The position numbers and the translations under genes are program-made. Below, in pieces: positions 46,256-55,246 of a stretch of DNA of 64,000 nt. This DNA comes from Chlamydiales bacterium (lineage in GTDB: Bacteria; Chlamydiota; Chlamydiia; Chlamydiales; JACKPQ01): the NCBI GenBank assembly GCA_024233435.1, contig JACKPQ010000003.1, positions 33,439 to 97,438 of the forward strand, written 5' to 3'. Position 1 is the stretch's first letter. Every line of letters starts with the position of its first letter. The notes under the pieces were generated by a model, which was given only the letters and a program-made list of their open reading frames with translations, was not told the DNA's origin and searched no databases.

Positions 46256-47361
46256 GAGAGCCTCTCTTTTCGCTTCACTATACAATCTTTGACAAAATTG
46301 TACCAGTCTAGATTTGCATCTAATTGATCCCATAAAAACCAGTTAAGCTCGTTATCTTGGCACCAGGCATTGTTATTGCCTTTGCGTGTGTGGCCATATT
46401 CATCGCCCATAAGAAGCATAGGAGTGCCTTTAGAGCTAAAAAGATGCTCGATAAATGCTTTCATATTAGCAAGCTTATCAGTTGCTGCTACACTAAAGTT
46501 TTGATCGGATCCATCTTGATTTCCTTCGCCATTGGCCGCATTGTGTTTTTCTGGGTAGGTGACAAGATCGTATAGCGTAAAGCCATCGTGTGAAGTGATG
46601 TAATTGATGGGTAGGGAGCGAGCATCCCAGTGCTCTTTAAAGGGCTCATTAAAATTTACAAGCTTGCGCACTCCATCGCGATACTGATCATTCCACTCGC
46701 CCCAGCCTGAAGGAAACTGGCCGAGCAAATAAAGGCCTGCAGCATCCCAGGGCTCAGCGATGAGTTTTTTTCCTTTAAAGCAGGCTGTGATCTCTTCAAT
46801 GATCGGGGAAGGCTCGAGTCTGTTGCCATCAGGGCCGCGCGTCAAGGCTGCTGCCAAATCGAAGCGAAAACCATCGATAGCATACTCATTAACCCAATAG
46901 CTAAGTGATTGAATGATCATTTCCCTTGTCGGTGAGGTGTTAGCGCTCAGTGTATTTCCGCAACCTGAGTAATTGGTGTGCTTATTGTTTGACATGATAT
47001 AATATTCAGCGGGAAGATTTGGGCTGTGGTTGTAGACGACATCTAAGATCACCTCAATGCCAGCTTCGTGAAAAGATTTTATAAGTAATTTTAGCTCCGC
47101 CGCTGGATCATTGACGCCGTAGCGATTCATTGGAGCAAAAAAGTCAGTTGTGTCGTATCCCCAGTAATTGCGAGAAGCGTCGAATTGGAAGATAGGCATG
47201 AGCTCTACGCAATTAATCCCAAGATCTAAAAGATGGGGGATTTTTTCAATGGCTCCAAGGTAGGTGCCCGGGTATTTGACATGGCTTGATGGGTGCTGCG
47301 TAAACCCACGCACATGCATCTCGTAGATGATACAATCTTTTAGAGGGCGATTTGGCGACAT
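46252..47361 (-). CDS. glgX: Glycogen debranching enzyme GlgX, short form
   Basis: 369 residues, alpha-amylase (GH13) superfamily, isoamylase type, which cuts alpha-1,6 branches in glycogen. The catalytic set is present: DVVYNHSPN, DGFRFDLAAAL (nucleophile Asp), IAEPWDAAG (acid Glu) and ITSHDGFTL. Full GlgX proteins have about 650 residues with an N-terminal CBM48 domain and a C-terminal beta domain. Here the frame begins at YEMHVRGFT, just at the catalytic core, and ends soon after NELNWFLWDQL. No CBM48 coding sequence lies upstream, so both flanking domains are missing. It may be a decayed or reduced enzyme. In Chlamydiaceae glgX is also beside a T3SS chaperone gene. Confidence 0.85.
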   Translation of the reverse strand: MSPNRPLKDCIIYEMHVRGFTQHPSSHVKYPGTYLGAIEKIPHLLDLGINCVELMPIFQFDASRNYWGYDTTDFFAPMNRYGVNDPAAELKLLIKSFHEAGIEVILDVVYNHSPNLPAEYYIMSNNKHTNYSGCGNTLSANTSPTREMIIQSLSYWVNEYAIDGFRFDLAAALTRGPDGNRLEPSPIIEEITACFKGKKLIAEPWDAAGLYLLGQFPSGWGEWNDQYRDGVRKLVNFNEPFKEHWDARSLPINYITSHDGFTLYDLVTYPEKHNAANGEGNQDGSDQNFSVAATDKLANMKAFIEHLFSSKGTPMLLMGDEYGHTRKGNNNAWCQDNELNWFLWDQLDANLDWYNFVKDCIVKRKERLS

Positions 47362-47472
47362 CTCTGCACAGTAAAATGTTTAATAGAGGTTTGTCAAATA
47401 GATCTTGTATTAAATTTGAAGGAAAGGCATGCTGAATAAAGGCTTAACTATAGATGCAATGGAGGCACCTTA

Positions 47473-48015
47473 ATGTCACTTGAAAACGCCAAACACAATT
47501 TAAGAGAATTTGGAAAAGAGCTCAACCTAGAGGGTTTGAACTTTGATGAAAATAATACTTGTATTTTGGGGATTGATAATGCTTTTTCCCTTCACCTTAC
47601 CTATGAGCCCAACTCAGATCGACTTTACTTATATTCGCCGATCTTAGACGGCTTGCCAAAAGACCCACAAATGAAGCTCAAGCTTTACGAAGCGCTTTTA
47701 GAAGGGTCGATGCTTGGTGGACAAATGGCTGGTGGTGGTATTGGTGTAGCAGTACGTGAAGAGCTTATTCTCATGCACTCAGTCCTTGAAATGGGAGCTG
47801 CAGCAGAGGCAAACGCACTGCGACGCTTTGCACCGCTATTTGTTGAAGCTGTTGAAAAATGGCGTAAGAAAGCAAAAGATTTAGTTGATGGAAAAGAAGA
47901 GTTTGAGCCTCGCGATTGGGGTGCTCCTCCAGAACAACAATTCCAACAACATCATCAACAACATCCGAAAAAAGACGACGACTTTAAGCCTGGCGATCGT
48001 TTTACGAAAGTTTAA
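47473..48015 (+). CDS. Type III secretion chaperone, CesT/SycE (Slc1-like) family
   Basis: 180 residues. The first 130 residues have the CesT-family pattern: an N-terminal helix, ILGIDNAFSLHLTYEP and LYLYSPILDGLP strands, then LYEALLEGSMLG and a final helix. The tail is Gln/His-rich (QQFQQHHQQH), then charged. Its divergent position beside glgX equals that of the Slc1 chaperone of Chlamydia trachomatis. Such chaperones keep effectors ready for the type III secretion system, so this gene supports an active T3SS in the organism. GGAG lies nine to ten bases before the ATG. The 3' end overlaps dnaA by 14 bases. Confidence 0.85.
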   Translation: MSLENAKHNLREFGKELNLEGLNFDENNTCILGIDNAFSLHLTYEPNSDRLYLYSPILDGLPKDPQMKLKLYEALLEGSMLGGQMAGGGIGVAVREELILMHSVLEMGAAAEANALRRFAPLFVEAVEKWRKKAKDLVDGKEEFEPRDWGAPPEQQFQQHHQQHPKKDDDFKPGDRFTKV

Positions 48016-49255
48016 TTTCGATTTCTTTAAGGGCACGGGCGACCGTGTCCTTTCTCTTTTCAATATTTTTACAACTCGACATTACAGTGCTATGATCTCG
48101 GCCAAAATGCTCGCCTATTTTCGTGTAGGGCATCTTAAGCTTTTGCCGAATGAAAAACATCGCAATTTGCCTAGGTAGCGTGCACTCTTTAGATTGAGAT
48201 CTGCTAAGCAGATCTTCTGATCGCACTTCAAAATGATCAGCGACAGCTTTAACAATCGTTTGAGGGGCGAGCATCGTTTTCTTTTGCTCAGCGATCAGAT
48301 CACTTAACAGCTGAGCTACTTTGAGCTCGGTTAACGGAGTGGTGATATTTTGCATGTGTGTGCGCAAAAGCAGAGCCTCGATTGCTTTTGACAGCTTTGA
48401 GGAAGTATCGAAATGTTTGATCACATAAGCTGTTGCATCGGCATTTAGATCGATCTTAGAAGCGAGGATTTGGCTCAATTCCATTTGAGAGGGGGGCTCG
48501 ATAGAAAGTGTGATGCCCCATTCAAAACGGGAGATAAGGCGTTTTTCAATTCCCTCCAATTCTTGGGGCAGCTGTCTTGAGGAGACAATGATTTGCACGC
48601 CAGCTGTATGAAGGGCATTGAATGTGTGAAAAAACTCCTCTTGGGTTGCACAGCGTCCCTTTAATACCGAAATATCATCGATCAAGAGCGCGTTGATATT
48701 GCGATAAGTTTTGCGGAAATTGTCCATATCCGATGTGCGCATAGCGTTGACAACATGTTCAGTAAAGGTTTGAGCGCGGACATAAAATGCACCCTTCACA
48801 GCATTGGCAAAAGCCGAGAGCAGATGGGTTTTCCCTGAGCCTGGAGGGCCGTAAAGAAATACAGGATTAAACTGGGCTCGGCTTACGAGAAGTTCTTTCA
48901 AAAGCTTTGGGGTAATCGAATCCGAAATGAATGTATCAAATGACATTTCAGAAGGTGTAAGATCCGGTAAGTACTCAAAAGTGCGTTTAGGCGTGGGGGC
49001 ATTTTCTATTTTTGCAACGGATCCTTTAACAGAAATATGGACTTTTATCGGGTGCCCACTCTCAGAGAAAAGCTGCTCTTTAAGTAGTGGGCGAATATGT
49101 TGTTCAAACCACTGTCTGACAAAAGCATCGCGTAGCTCTAAATACAAATTGCGGGCATCAAAGCGAATGACTTTGCAACCATTTAGCCAAGGCTGGCAGG
49201 AGTCTTTTCCAAACTTCTCGCAGATCGACTCACAAAATTGATTCCAAGCTTTCAT
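48002..49255 (-). CDS. dnaA: Chromosomal replication initiator DnaA (one of two chlamydial paralogues)
   Basis: 417 residues. Domain III has Walker A GPPGSGKTHLL (about residues 136-146), the Walker B-type LLIDDISVL, and sensor motifs around ISRFEWG. Domain IV has the DnaA-box-binding signature FGRDHSTVMSSCKNIE. It is somewhat shorter than usual DnaA because domain II is brief. Chlamydiae encode two dnaA genes, one of them beside yidC as here. GAGG three bases ahead of the ATG lies just after the yidC stop region, so the two genes are probably co-transcribed. Confidence 0.93.
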   Translation of the reverse strand: MKAWNQFCESICEKFGKDSCQPWLNGCKVIRFDARNLYLELRDAFVRQWFEQHIRPLLKEQLFSESGHPIKVHISVKGSVAKIENAPTPKRTFEYLPDLTPSEMSFDTFISDSITPKLLKELLVSRAQFNPVFLYGPPGSGKTHLLSAFANAVKGAFYVRAQTFTEHVVNAMRTSDMDNFRKTYRNINALLIDDISVLKGRCATQEEFFHTFNALHTAGVQIIVSSRQLPQELEGIEKRLISRFEWGITLSIEPPSQMELSQILASKIDLNADATAYVIKHFDTSSKLSKAIEALLLRTHMQNITTPLTELKVAQLLSDLIAEQKKTMLAPQTIVKAVADHFEVRSEDLLSRSQSKECTLPRQIAMFFIRQKLKMPYTKIGEHFGRDHSTVMSSCKNIEKRKDTVARALKEIEIKLS

Positions 49256-49260
49256 AAGCC

Positions 49261-51636
49261 TCAGTGGCGTCGTTTTTTCAGCCCAGATGTTGGTTTTGGC
49301 TGCACTTCAACATCTGAAGTGGGAGGCTGCTTATTCATCATCCATTTTTGCTGGACCATACCTAATAGCATTGAAGATAGCCAGTAGAGATTCAATCCGG
49401 ATGGAAACTTATAGAAAATGAATGTAAAGACAATAGCCATGACATTGCCCATCATCTTAGCTTGCTTGGCTTTTTCGTCGAGCTCCTCTCCAGGAGTTGC
49501 TTTTCTCTTCATCATCATCTTTTGGTTGAAGTACATCACAGCGCCAAGTAAAAACGGCAAGAGATGAAATGATGTTCCAAAGAAGGGGATTGGAGTGCTC
49601 CAAGAGAATAGAACATCTGGAGCTGCTAAGTTGTTGATCCAACCTGGAATAAACGAGGCGCCGCGCAAATCAAATGTTGATTTAAGCAGATCAAACATCC
49701 CAATCAAGAAAGGCATTTGGATTAGCATGGGCAAGCAGCCACCAGTGAAGGGGTTGACTTTATGCTCGCGGTAAAGAGCCATCATTTCGAGTTGAGCTTT
49801 TTTATCCCCTTTTTTTACACGGGCTTGGACCTCAGCGATCTTTGGCTGCAGTTTTTGCATACGCATCGTCGACTTGATAGACCAAGCATTGAGAGGGTAG
49901 AGCATCAAGCGAAGCGCTACAGTTAACAAGATAATCGATAGACCCCATGATCCTGTCAGAGCATGAAAGCCCTGCATGAGCAAGAATAAGAATTTTGCAA
50001 AGGGCTCAGAGATAAAAGCAAACCAGCCATGAAAGCTCCATGCTGCTTCGTAATCGGGGTTATAACCCGTCGCTGGTACTGAGAAGATTTTATCAAGCTT
50101 GCCAAGCAAGTTGCGTTGAAAAGGGCCGGCGTAAATGCGGTAGATCTGGGTTCCGCTTTTAAGTGGAATGAGCATCTCATAGCCTGGGAATTTATCAGCA
50201 GGATAGAGCTTGTGGCCAGCATCGACGGTTGTCAAGCGCGTTGGATCAAGAATACCTGGCACTAAGCTTGCTTGAAAACTATCAGGCTTGCCTTGAAGCG
50301 GATCAAGAATAACTCCAAAGTAGCCGTTCGAGTTACAGATCCAATCAGCTCGCACATCTGAATAAGTCACAGCCTGCTTTGGCATTTTAACCTTTTCAAC
50401 ACTTGTGCGCTCGCCAACTGTTGCGCGGTATTTCAATACAGGCGCAGCATTATTGGAGATGATTTCGACATCGGGGACACCACTTGTGAGCCACAGCCCT
50501 TTGGCATCTCCGTCAATTGTGATTTGAAGATCCAAACAATATGGAGCTGTTTCCGATACTTTTGAGAAATTATACCGTTTTGTAACGCGTCTATTTGCAA
50601 TTGTGCCTTGAAATTCAATGAAATCCCTACCCATAGCACTCATGGCAAAGTTAGCTTTTGCAGCATCTGGCGTTTCTCCTACAATATTCATAGCGTAGTA
50701 GCGAGGTGGCACTTCGATTTTGGGCGCGCCCGATGCGTTATTGATTCCACGTCTAAGCAGAGGATAATACCCTCCCTTTTTCGGTTGCATTTCGCCGTCT
50801 GCGCTGCGTGCGTTTTGCATTGGGAACAAAGCATTGCCTGGGCTCTCTTTTTCAATCTCCCGATCAAAATTAATAGGTAGCACAATGCTCTTTTCGTCAT
50901 CAGAGCTTTTAAAAGGAAGGTTGATCTCTGAGATGGCTCCACCAACGCTTGAGAAAACAACTTGTTGGTACTCGTTTTCTAGCACATAAAGCTGCTCGCC
51001 ACTTGTGCGCATAAAGCTTGGTTTTGCAGGTGTTTGGACAGCCACATTGAATGCGCTTAGCTGAGCAAAGCTATCAAAATTTGAATCTTCATAGATCCCC
51101 ATCGGCAGATACTGAGACCCGTTTTTATACAGCACAATAGCATCGCCGCTTGGCTTTTCTGCTGGGAAGGCGATTTGCCCCCCGTTATATTCACCTAAAT
51201 AAACCTTGCCATCGCGCATATCGACAACTTGAACATCGCTGTAATGGTCAATTGCTACAACAGGCATTTTAATGCTCTTTGACTGAGAGTATAAGACAGC
51301 GTTTTTTTCTTGCCCGCTCAGCTGAACAGGAACTAAAGCGCCTCTTCCTTGTAGCGCATAAAGTTCATTTGGCAAATCCTTTGTCCAACTTGTAGTAATA
51401 AAATGCCCCTGATCATCGACAGCAAGTGTTGCAAATTCTTTGCCAGCAGGATCTAGATAGAGGCGAGAAAGTGGCAAATCGCTCACATTTGCTCTGCGAT
51501 CAGAGAACTCATCGGCGATTACTTCAACTTGTGGTTGATCAGTTTTTGGTTTGCTTTTGTCAAAATACCAAGTCAATCCAAAAAAGAGAAAAGTCATGGC
51601 AAAGATAAAGATAAAAGAGCGGGCATTCAAGTTCAT
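49261..51636 (-). CDS. yidC: Membrane protein insertase YidC (60 kDa inner membrane protein)
   Basis: 791 residues, longer than proteobacterial YidC (about 550) but usual for chlamydiae. An N-terminal transmembrane anchor (FIFIFAMTFLFFGLTWYF) precedes a large periplasmic beta-domain (about residues 40-530). The Oxa1/YidC core follows from SWGLSIILLTVALRLMLYPL, with the conserved Arg in its first helix, the coiled cytoplasmic hairpin (AEVQARVKKGDKKAQLEMMA) and CLPMLIQMPFLIGMF. The C-terminus is basic (SGLKKRRH), as expected for ribosome contact. GAGG five bases ahead of the ATG. Confidence 0.95.
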   Translation of the reverse strand: MNLNARSFIFIFAMTFLFFGLTWYFDKSKPKTDQPQVEVIADEFSDRRANVSDLPLSRLYLDPAGKEFATLAVDDQGHFITTSWTKDLPNELYALQGRGALVPVQLSGQEKNAVLYSQSKSIKMPVVAIDHYSDVQVVDMRDGKVYLGEYNGGQIAFPAEKPSGDAIVLYKNGSQYLPMGIYEDSNFDSFAQLSAFNVAVQTPAKPSFMRTSGEQLYVLENEYQQVVFSSVGGAISEINLPFKSSDDEKSIVLPINFDREIEKESPGNALFPMQNARSADGEMQPKKGGYYPLLRRGINNASGAPKIEVPPRYYAMNIVGETPDAAKANFAMSAMGRDFIEFQGTIANRRVTKRYNFSKVSETAPYCLDLQITIDGDAKGLWLTSGVPDVEIISNNAAPVLKYRATVGERTSVEKVKMPKQAVTYSDVRADWICNSNGYFGVILDPLQGKPDSFQASLVPGILDPTRLTTVDAGHKLYPADKFPGYEMLIPLKSGTQIYRIYAGPFQRNLLGKLDKIFSVPATGYNPDYEAAWSFHGWFAFISEPFAKFLFLLMQGFHALTGSWGLSIILLTVALRLMLYPLNAWSIKSTMRMQKLQPKIAEVQARVKKGDKKAQLEMMALYREHKVNPFTGGCLPMLIQMPFLIGMFDLLKSTFDLRGASFIPGWINNLAAPDVLFSWSTPIPFFGTSFHLLPFLLGAVMYFNQKMMMKRKATPGEELDEKAKQAKMMGNVMAIVFTFIFYKFPSGLNLYWLSSMLLGMVQQKWMMNKQPPTSDVEVQPKPTSGLKKRRH

Positions 51637-51668
51637 AGTGTCCTCAGAGTTTTACGTAGTATAACACA

Positions 51669-53672
51669 CTAAGGGCTTTTTTCACCCGAACCAATTCCCT
51701 TTTGAATTTCAACAATGAAATCTTGGAAAGACTGCGTGTTGTGTAAAGGCTCGAGCCACTCATCATCAACCACTTCTTCTAGCACTGGCAGAGCGCCAAA
51801 TTTATGGGCGCGCTCCAAATAGAGCATCGCTCGATCTGGCTCTTGAAGCGTTGCACAAACTTCAGCTAGGCAATAGTAAGCTGTAGCGTTACCAAGTTTT
51901 GCTGCGCTGGTTAACTTGCGTTTTGCCTCAAGTAAAAGAGGGGATTGCGTGGGGCTATGTTCTGACCAATGCATCAAGGTTGTAGCCCAGTCAATTAACA
52001 AATTGTCATCATCAGGTTGATGTTGATCTGCGATGCGAAAATGGTGGGTAGCAGCAGAAAAAAGCTCTTCACAGCCCATGATATCAGCAGAAGCTGCATA
52101 GGTCATGCCCAAGCGGTAGTGCAGCTCTGGATAATCAGGGGCTAGCGTTTGTAAGTGGTCGAGGATGTCTAGTGCTTTTTCCAAATAGTCATTTGAATCA
52201 TTGAGCTGGCCAGCAAGAGTAAGTGCTTTAGAATAAGAAGCCAGCCAGTCCGGATAGAGGTAGAAAGCATTTTTTTGCGTGCCCAGAGCATGCTCTAAAT
52301 TATCAATAGCTTGCGCAACTAAAGTGGCGTCATCTGTTTGCTCAGCGAGTAGTACTTGGGCTGTTGCGAGACTGAAATAGTATACAGGATCCTTGTTGAT
52401 TTCGATTGCTTTTTCAAAAAAGCGCACTGCGCGCTCAAGCTGCAATGTCGCCTCATCTTCCATGGGAGCAATTGTGACATAAACCGTTCCCATTGCGTGC
52501 CAAAGCTTGTGTAAAGTGCGGTCAGCTGATAGCGCTGTTTGAAAGGCTTCTACAGCGAGCAGGTAATAATCGAGACAGTTAAAATATTGAGCTAAGCTTA
52601 AAAGAACAAAACCGTACGATGAGCGCACGCCGACATGCTTGGGGTATTTTTCAACAAGCTCATCTGCCATCTCTTCTGCTTTACGCAAATTCTTCAGACG
52701 ATTCTTGACCGTGCCAAGCTCGGCTAATATTTCAATATGAACGCAGTCAAGATCGACCACGCTGGCTCCCAAAGCGCGTGCCTTATGGCATTTTTCCAGG
52801 GCTGTATGTAGCCATTTACTATCAGCGTGTTCGCGACCTGCTACTAGAAGCAACCTTGCCCATTTGAGCCAAATGCTGGGATCTGAGCATTCAATTGTAA
52901 CAGATGCGCTATAGCATTCATTGGCTTGCTCAAAATGCTCCTCTTCATGAGACTGATGAAAAAGGGCTGTTAGAGCATCGCCCAAATGGGTCCAGCATCT
53001 GCCGTCCGATAAAGATGTTGAGCAGGCCCTTTTATAGTGTTCAATGGCTTGAATCAAGTAGCGCATATCATCGCGAGCTTCATGCAAGCGCATTGACACG
53101 TGACCAAAATCTGACCAAAATGTTGCCTTGTGCTCTTCTTGCATTAAGCTTGCCTTATGGAAAGCCTCGTATGAGAGGTGCAAATCCATCACTTCACCCG
53201 ATTTCAAAGCTACCTGGCACATAGCCAACCCGTAATTCCAATACAGACCGACAAGTAATTCTTTAGGTTTACCGCGAGCAAAACTTAACGCTTTTTCAAA
53301 TTTTTCCTTTGCATCTAAAAAATAATGGTGTTCAGAGCTTGCACTTCCAAGTAAAAAAAGTGCATTACCCCAAGATAGCCACCCTTCAAAAAAGCTAGGA
53401 TTGAGTGTCACAGCCTTTTTAAACTTTTGATTTGCCACATGAAGCGCTTTCGTGTTGCCCTGGCATGCAAAATCATAAATTGCGAGTCCTTGCCTGTGAA
53501 ACAGCGGCAAATTATCAGGTTCAAGCTTAGCGGCCGTGTTTAAAAGCTCAATGCCGCTAGCATCGCCATTGGCCAAACGGGTCTCGCCCGTTTGCATCAG
53601 CGACTCAATAAAGTGCTGTTTAGGTGAGCTGATTGACTCTTTATATTTTGATGTCTGGGAGGAGTTAGCCAT
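51669..53672 (-). CDS. TPR-repeat protein
   Basis: 667 residues composed almost entirely of tetratricopeptide-type helical repeats, e.g. the FEGWLSWGNALFLLGSA, GRCWTHLGDALTALF, LHKLWHAMGTVYVTI, PELHYRLGMTYAAS and ATAYYCLAEVCATL segments. No signal peptide or enzymatic domain is seen, so it is a scaffold or chaperone-like protein in the cytoplasm. There is no Shine-Dalgarno sequence. A TATACT box (53679-53684, minus strand) ends six bases before the ATG with TTGGAG 18 bases further, another possible leaderless start. Confidence 0.85.
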   Translation of the reverse strand: MANSSQTSKYKESISSPKQHFIESLMQTGETRLANGDASGIELLNTAAKLEPDNLPLFHRQGLAIYDFACQGNTKALHVANQKFKKAVTLNPSFFEGWLSWGNALFLLGSASSEHHYFLDAKEKFEKALSFARGKPKELLVGLYWNYGLAMCQVALKSGEVMDLHLSYEAFHKASLMQEEHKATFWSDFGHVSMRLHEARDDMRYLIQAIEHYKRACSTSLSDGRCWTHLGDALTALFHQSHEEEHFEQANECYSASVTIECSDPSIWLKWARLLLVAGREHADSKWLHTALEKCHKARALGASVVDLDCVHIEILAELGTVKNRLKNLRKAEEMADELVEKYPKHVGVRSSYGFVLLSLAQYFNCLDYYLLAVEAFQTALSADRTLHKLWHAMGTVYVTIAPMEDEATLQLERAVRFFEKAIEINKDPVYYFSLATAQVLLAEQTDDATLVAQAIDNLEHALGTQKNAFYLYPDWLASYSKALTLAGQLNDSNDYLEKALDILDHLQTLAPDYPELHYRLGMTYAASADIMGCEELFSAATHHFRIADQHQPDDDNLLIDWATTLMHWSEHSPTQSPLLLEAKRKLTSAAKLGNATAYYCLAEVCATLQEPDRAMLYLERAHKFGALPVLEEVVDDEWLEPLHNTQSFQDFIVEIQKGIGSGEKSP

Positions 53673-53699
53673 ACGTTCAGTATAGGATAGTCAGGGATT

Positions 53700-54017
53700 A
53701 TGCTCCAACAACAAAATCCCCTTGATAGCGCATCCTCAACCTTTTTTTCAGTCCTTACCTACTTATTAATAATATTTTCAACAAAAAAAACTTTACATAA
53801 TATTAACGAACGCCTAATCTTGATCCATATTAGCAAAATAAGGTCCATTCGGTATAAGGTTGCAGGTGTTGAAGCTACTTTCAATGAAATTCAGAAAATG
53901 CTAAGTCAACATAATGAGTCGGATATTGATCAAGAAACATGGGAGAGGATTGCCTTGGCTGATTTTGAATTGAACTACAAGCCGTGGAGCTTAAATTCTC
54001 TGAGGTTTTGGGCATGA
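53700..54017 (+). CDS. Small ORF upstream of the thioesterase, doubtful
   Basis: 105 codons. The first half is hydrophobic and AT-rich and may be upstream DNA rather than protein. The second half (EATFNEIQKMLSQHNESD and following) looks more like real protein. The stop overlaps the thioesterase ATG (ATGA), an arrangement seen for genuine gene pairs in this genome. A shorter protein using an internal start is possible. No family recognised. If it is not a gene, the 53673-54013 region holds only promoters. Confidence 0.35.
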   Translation: MLQQQNPLDSASSTFFSVLTYLLIIFSTKKTLHNINERLILIHISKIRSIRYKVAGVEATFNEIQKMLSQHNESDIDQETWERIALADFELNYKPWSLNSLRFWA

Positions 54018-54394
54018 GTTACATCTATCAAACAAGAGTACAGGTGGCAGATACAGATGCCACCGGCTACATTTACTTCGCTGCCATGCAACGCATGGCT
54101 TTAGAAGCTTTTGAAAACTATTTGGCCGAAAAGGGATTTCGACTGGGTACGGTTTATCTACCTATCGTTCATGCCGAGGCAGACTACCCAACACCGATGC
54201 GCCTTTGGGATGAGGTCAATATTCAGGTTGGCTGCAGCAAGATCGGTGAAAGCTCATTTACAATCGAATATGACCTAGGTGGCGATAATCGCGTGCAAAT
54301 TGTTCATGTTTGCGTTGATGACCAGGGCGTAAAGCAGGTTGTCACCGATGAAGTGAAGCAGCTTCTTGAGCCTCTAAGACAGGTTTTGGATTAG
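54014..54394 (+). CDS. Hotdog-fold acyl-CoA thioesterase (YbgC/4-HBT type)
   Basis: 126 residues. The 4-hydroxybenzoyl-CoA thioesterase family motif is clear: VQVADTDATGYIYFAAMQR, with the catalytic Asp, then the EADYPTPMRLWDEVNI strand. The ATG at 54014 is preferred over 53984 because the motif then has the usual short lead. Lying close to menE-menC-menA-menB, it may be the DHNA-CoA thioesterase (MenI role) that links MenB and MenA; this is inference from context. The 3' end overlaps the convergent AbiEii gene by 21 bases. Confidence 0.85.
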   Translation: MSYIYQTRVQVADTDATGYIYFAAMQRMALEAFENYLAEKGFRLGTVYLPIVHAEADYPTPMRLWDEVNIQVGCSKIGESSFTIEYDLGGDNRVQIVHVCVDDQGVKQVVTDEVKQLLEPLRQVLD

Positions 54395-55246
54395 GTTCTT
54401 AGAAATATGCTTTTTAAGCTCAAATATAGCTGTGCTAAAGGCTAACGGGTTAGGGGTTAAGTGACCCAACCATTGCTCCCAGTTTTTTTCAGCATCTTCT
54501 AAGACGCTTTTTTCAAAAAAATCATCTGTATTTATAAAGCTGACAGATTTATGAGAGCATTTCTCCTGTAGGTAAATATTGATTGATTTCCAGGAGAGTT
54601 CCTTGGAAAAAGACTGTGTTATCCGGTGCAAATCATAGTAATCCCGTACCCTAGAGCGAGCCCATCCTTTTTCGTGAATTTTTTTAGCGTTCTCAAGCAA
54701 AGCTCTCAGCTTTTCAATTACGATTTCTTCAAGAGAATAAACCTCTAAATTGCCCCTGAACGCTTCACCGTATGGATGTAGTATTTTCTTGTTAACTGGG
54801 GGTGTCAAAATTTTTTCGGAAAAGGTGACTTCGATCATTATTTTTGTAAGAGGTTCATTTTGCCATGGGTATTGAGCCCTTATGATGAACGCTTCCTGAT
54901 AATTGGGATGAGGAGCCTTTTCCTGGTAGCGCTTAAAATCTAGTTTTATGTTGGCTATTGCATTCATGAGGCTTGCTGTGTGCAAGCAAACATTTCGCAG
55001 AGCTTTTTCGAGCTGTGCTCCCTTGGGAGCTCCATGTTTTGCGGTAAAGTCGAGGTCTTCAGAAAATCTGTAATCACCGAAATAACACTTTTTAAGAGAC
55101 GTGCCACCTTTAAAGACCAGATGATTTTTAAGTTGGCTCTCGCTCAGTGCTTCCAAGATCCAAGATAATAGGTAATCTTGCTGAATAACATCTAATCGGG
55201 TGTTGCTGCTTCTAGCGAAAGCTTTTAATCGATTTTTTAGTTCCAT
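54374..55246 (-). CDS. abiEii: AbiEii-family nucleotidyltransferase toxin
   Basis: 290 residues. The nucleotidyltransferase motif of the AbiEii/AbiGii family is present: FKGGTSLKKCYFGDYRFSED with LDFT immediately after (GGTSL and the paired Asp residues). The central region has the SLEEIVIEKLRALLEN and RVRDYYDLHRI segments, both typical. AbiE is a bacteriostatic type IV toxin-antitoxin module that also gives phage resistance in lactococci. The ATG overlaps the antitoxin stop by one base. Both genes are more AT-rich than their neighbours, suggesting acquisition. Confidence 0.88.
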   Translation of the reverse strand: MELKNRLKAFARSSNTRLDVIQQDYLLSWILEALSESQLKNHLVFKGGTSLKKCYFGDYRFSEDLDFTAKHGAPKGAQLEKALRNVCLHTASLMNAIANIKLDFKRYQEKAPHPNYQEAFIIRAQYPWQNEPLTKIMIEVTFSEKILTPPVNKKILHPYGEAFRGNLEVYSLEEIVIEKLRALLENAKKIHEKGWARSRVRDYYDLHRITQSFSKELSWKSINIYLQEKCSHKSVSFINTDDFFEKSVLEDAEKNWEQWLGHLTPNPLAFSTAIFELKKHISKNLIQNLS

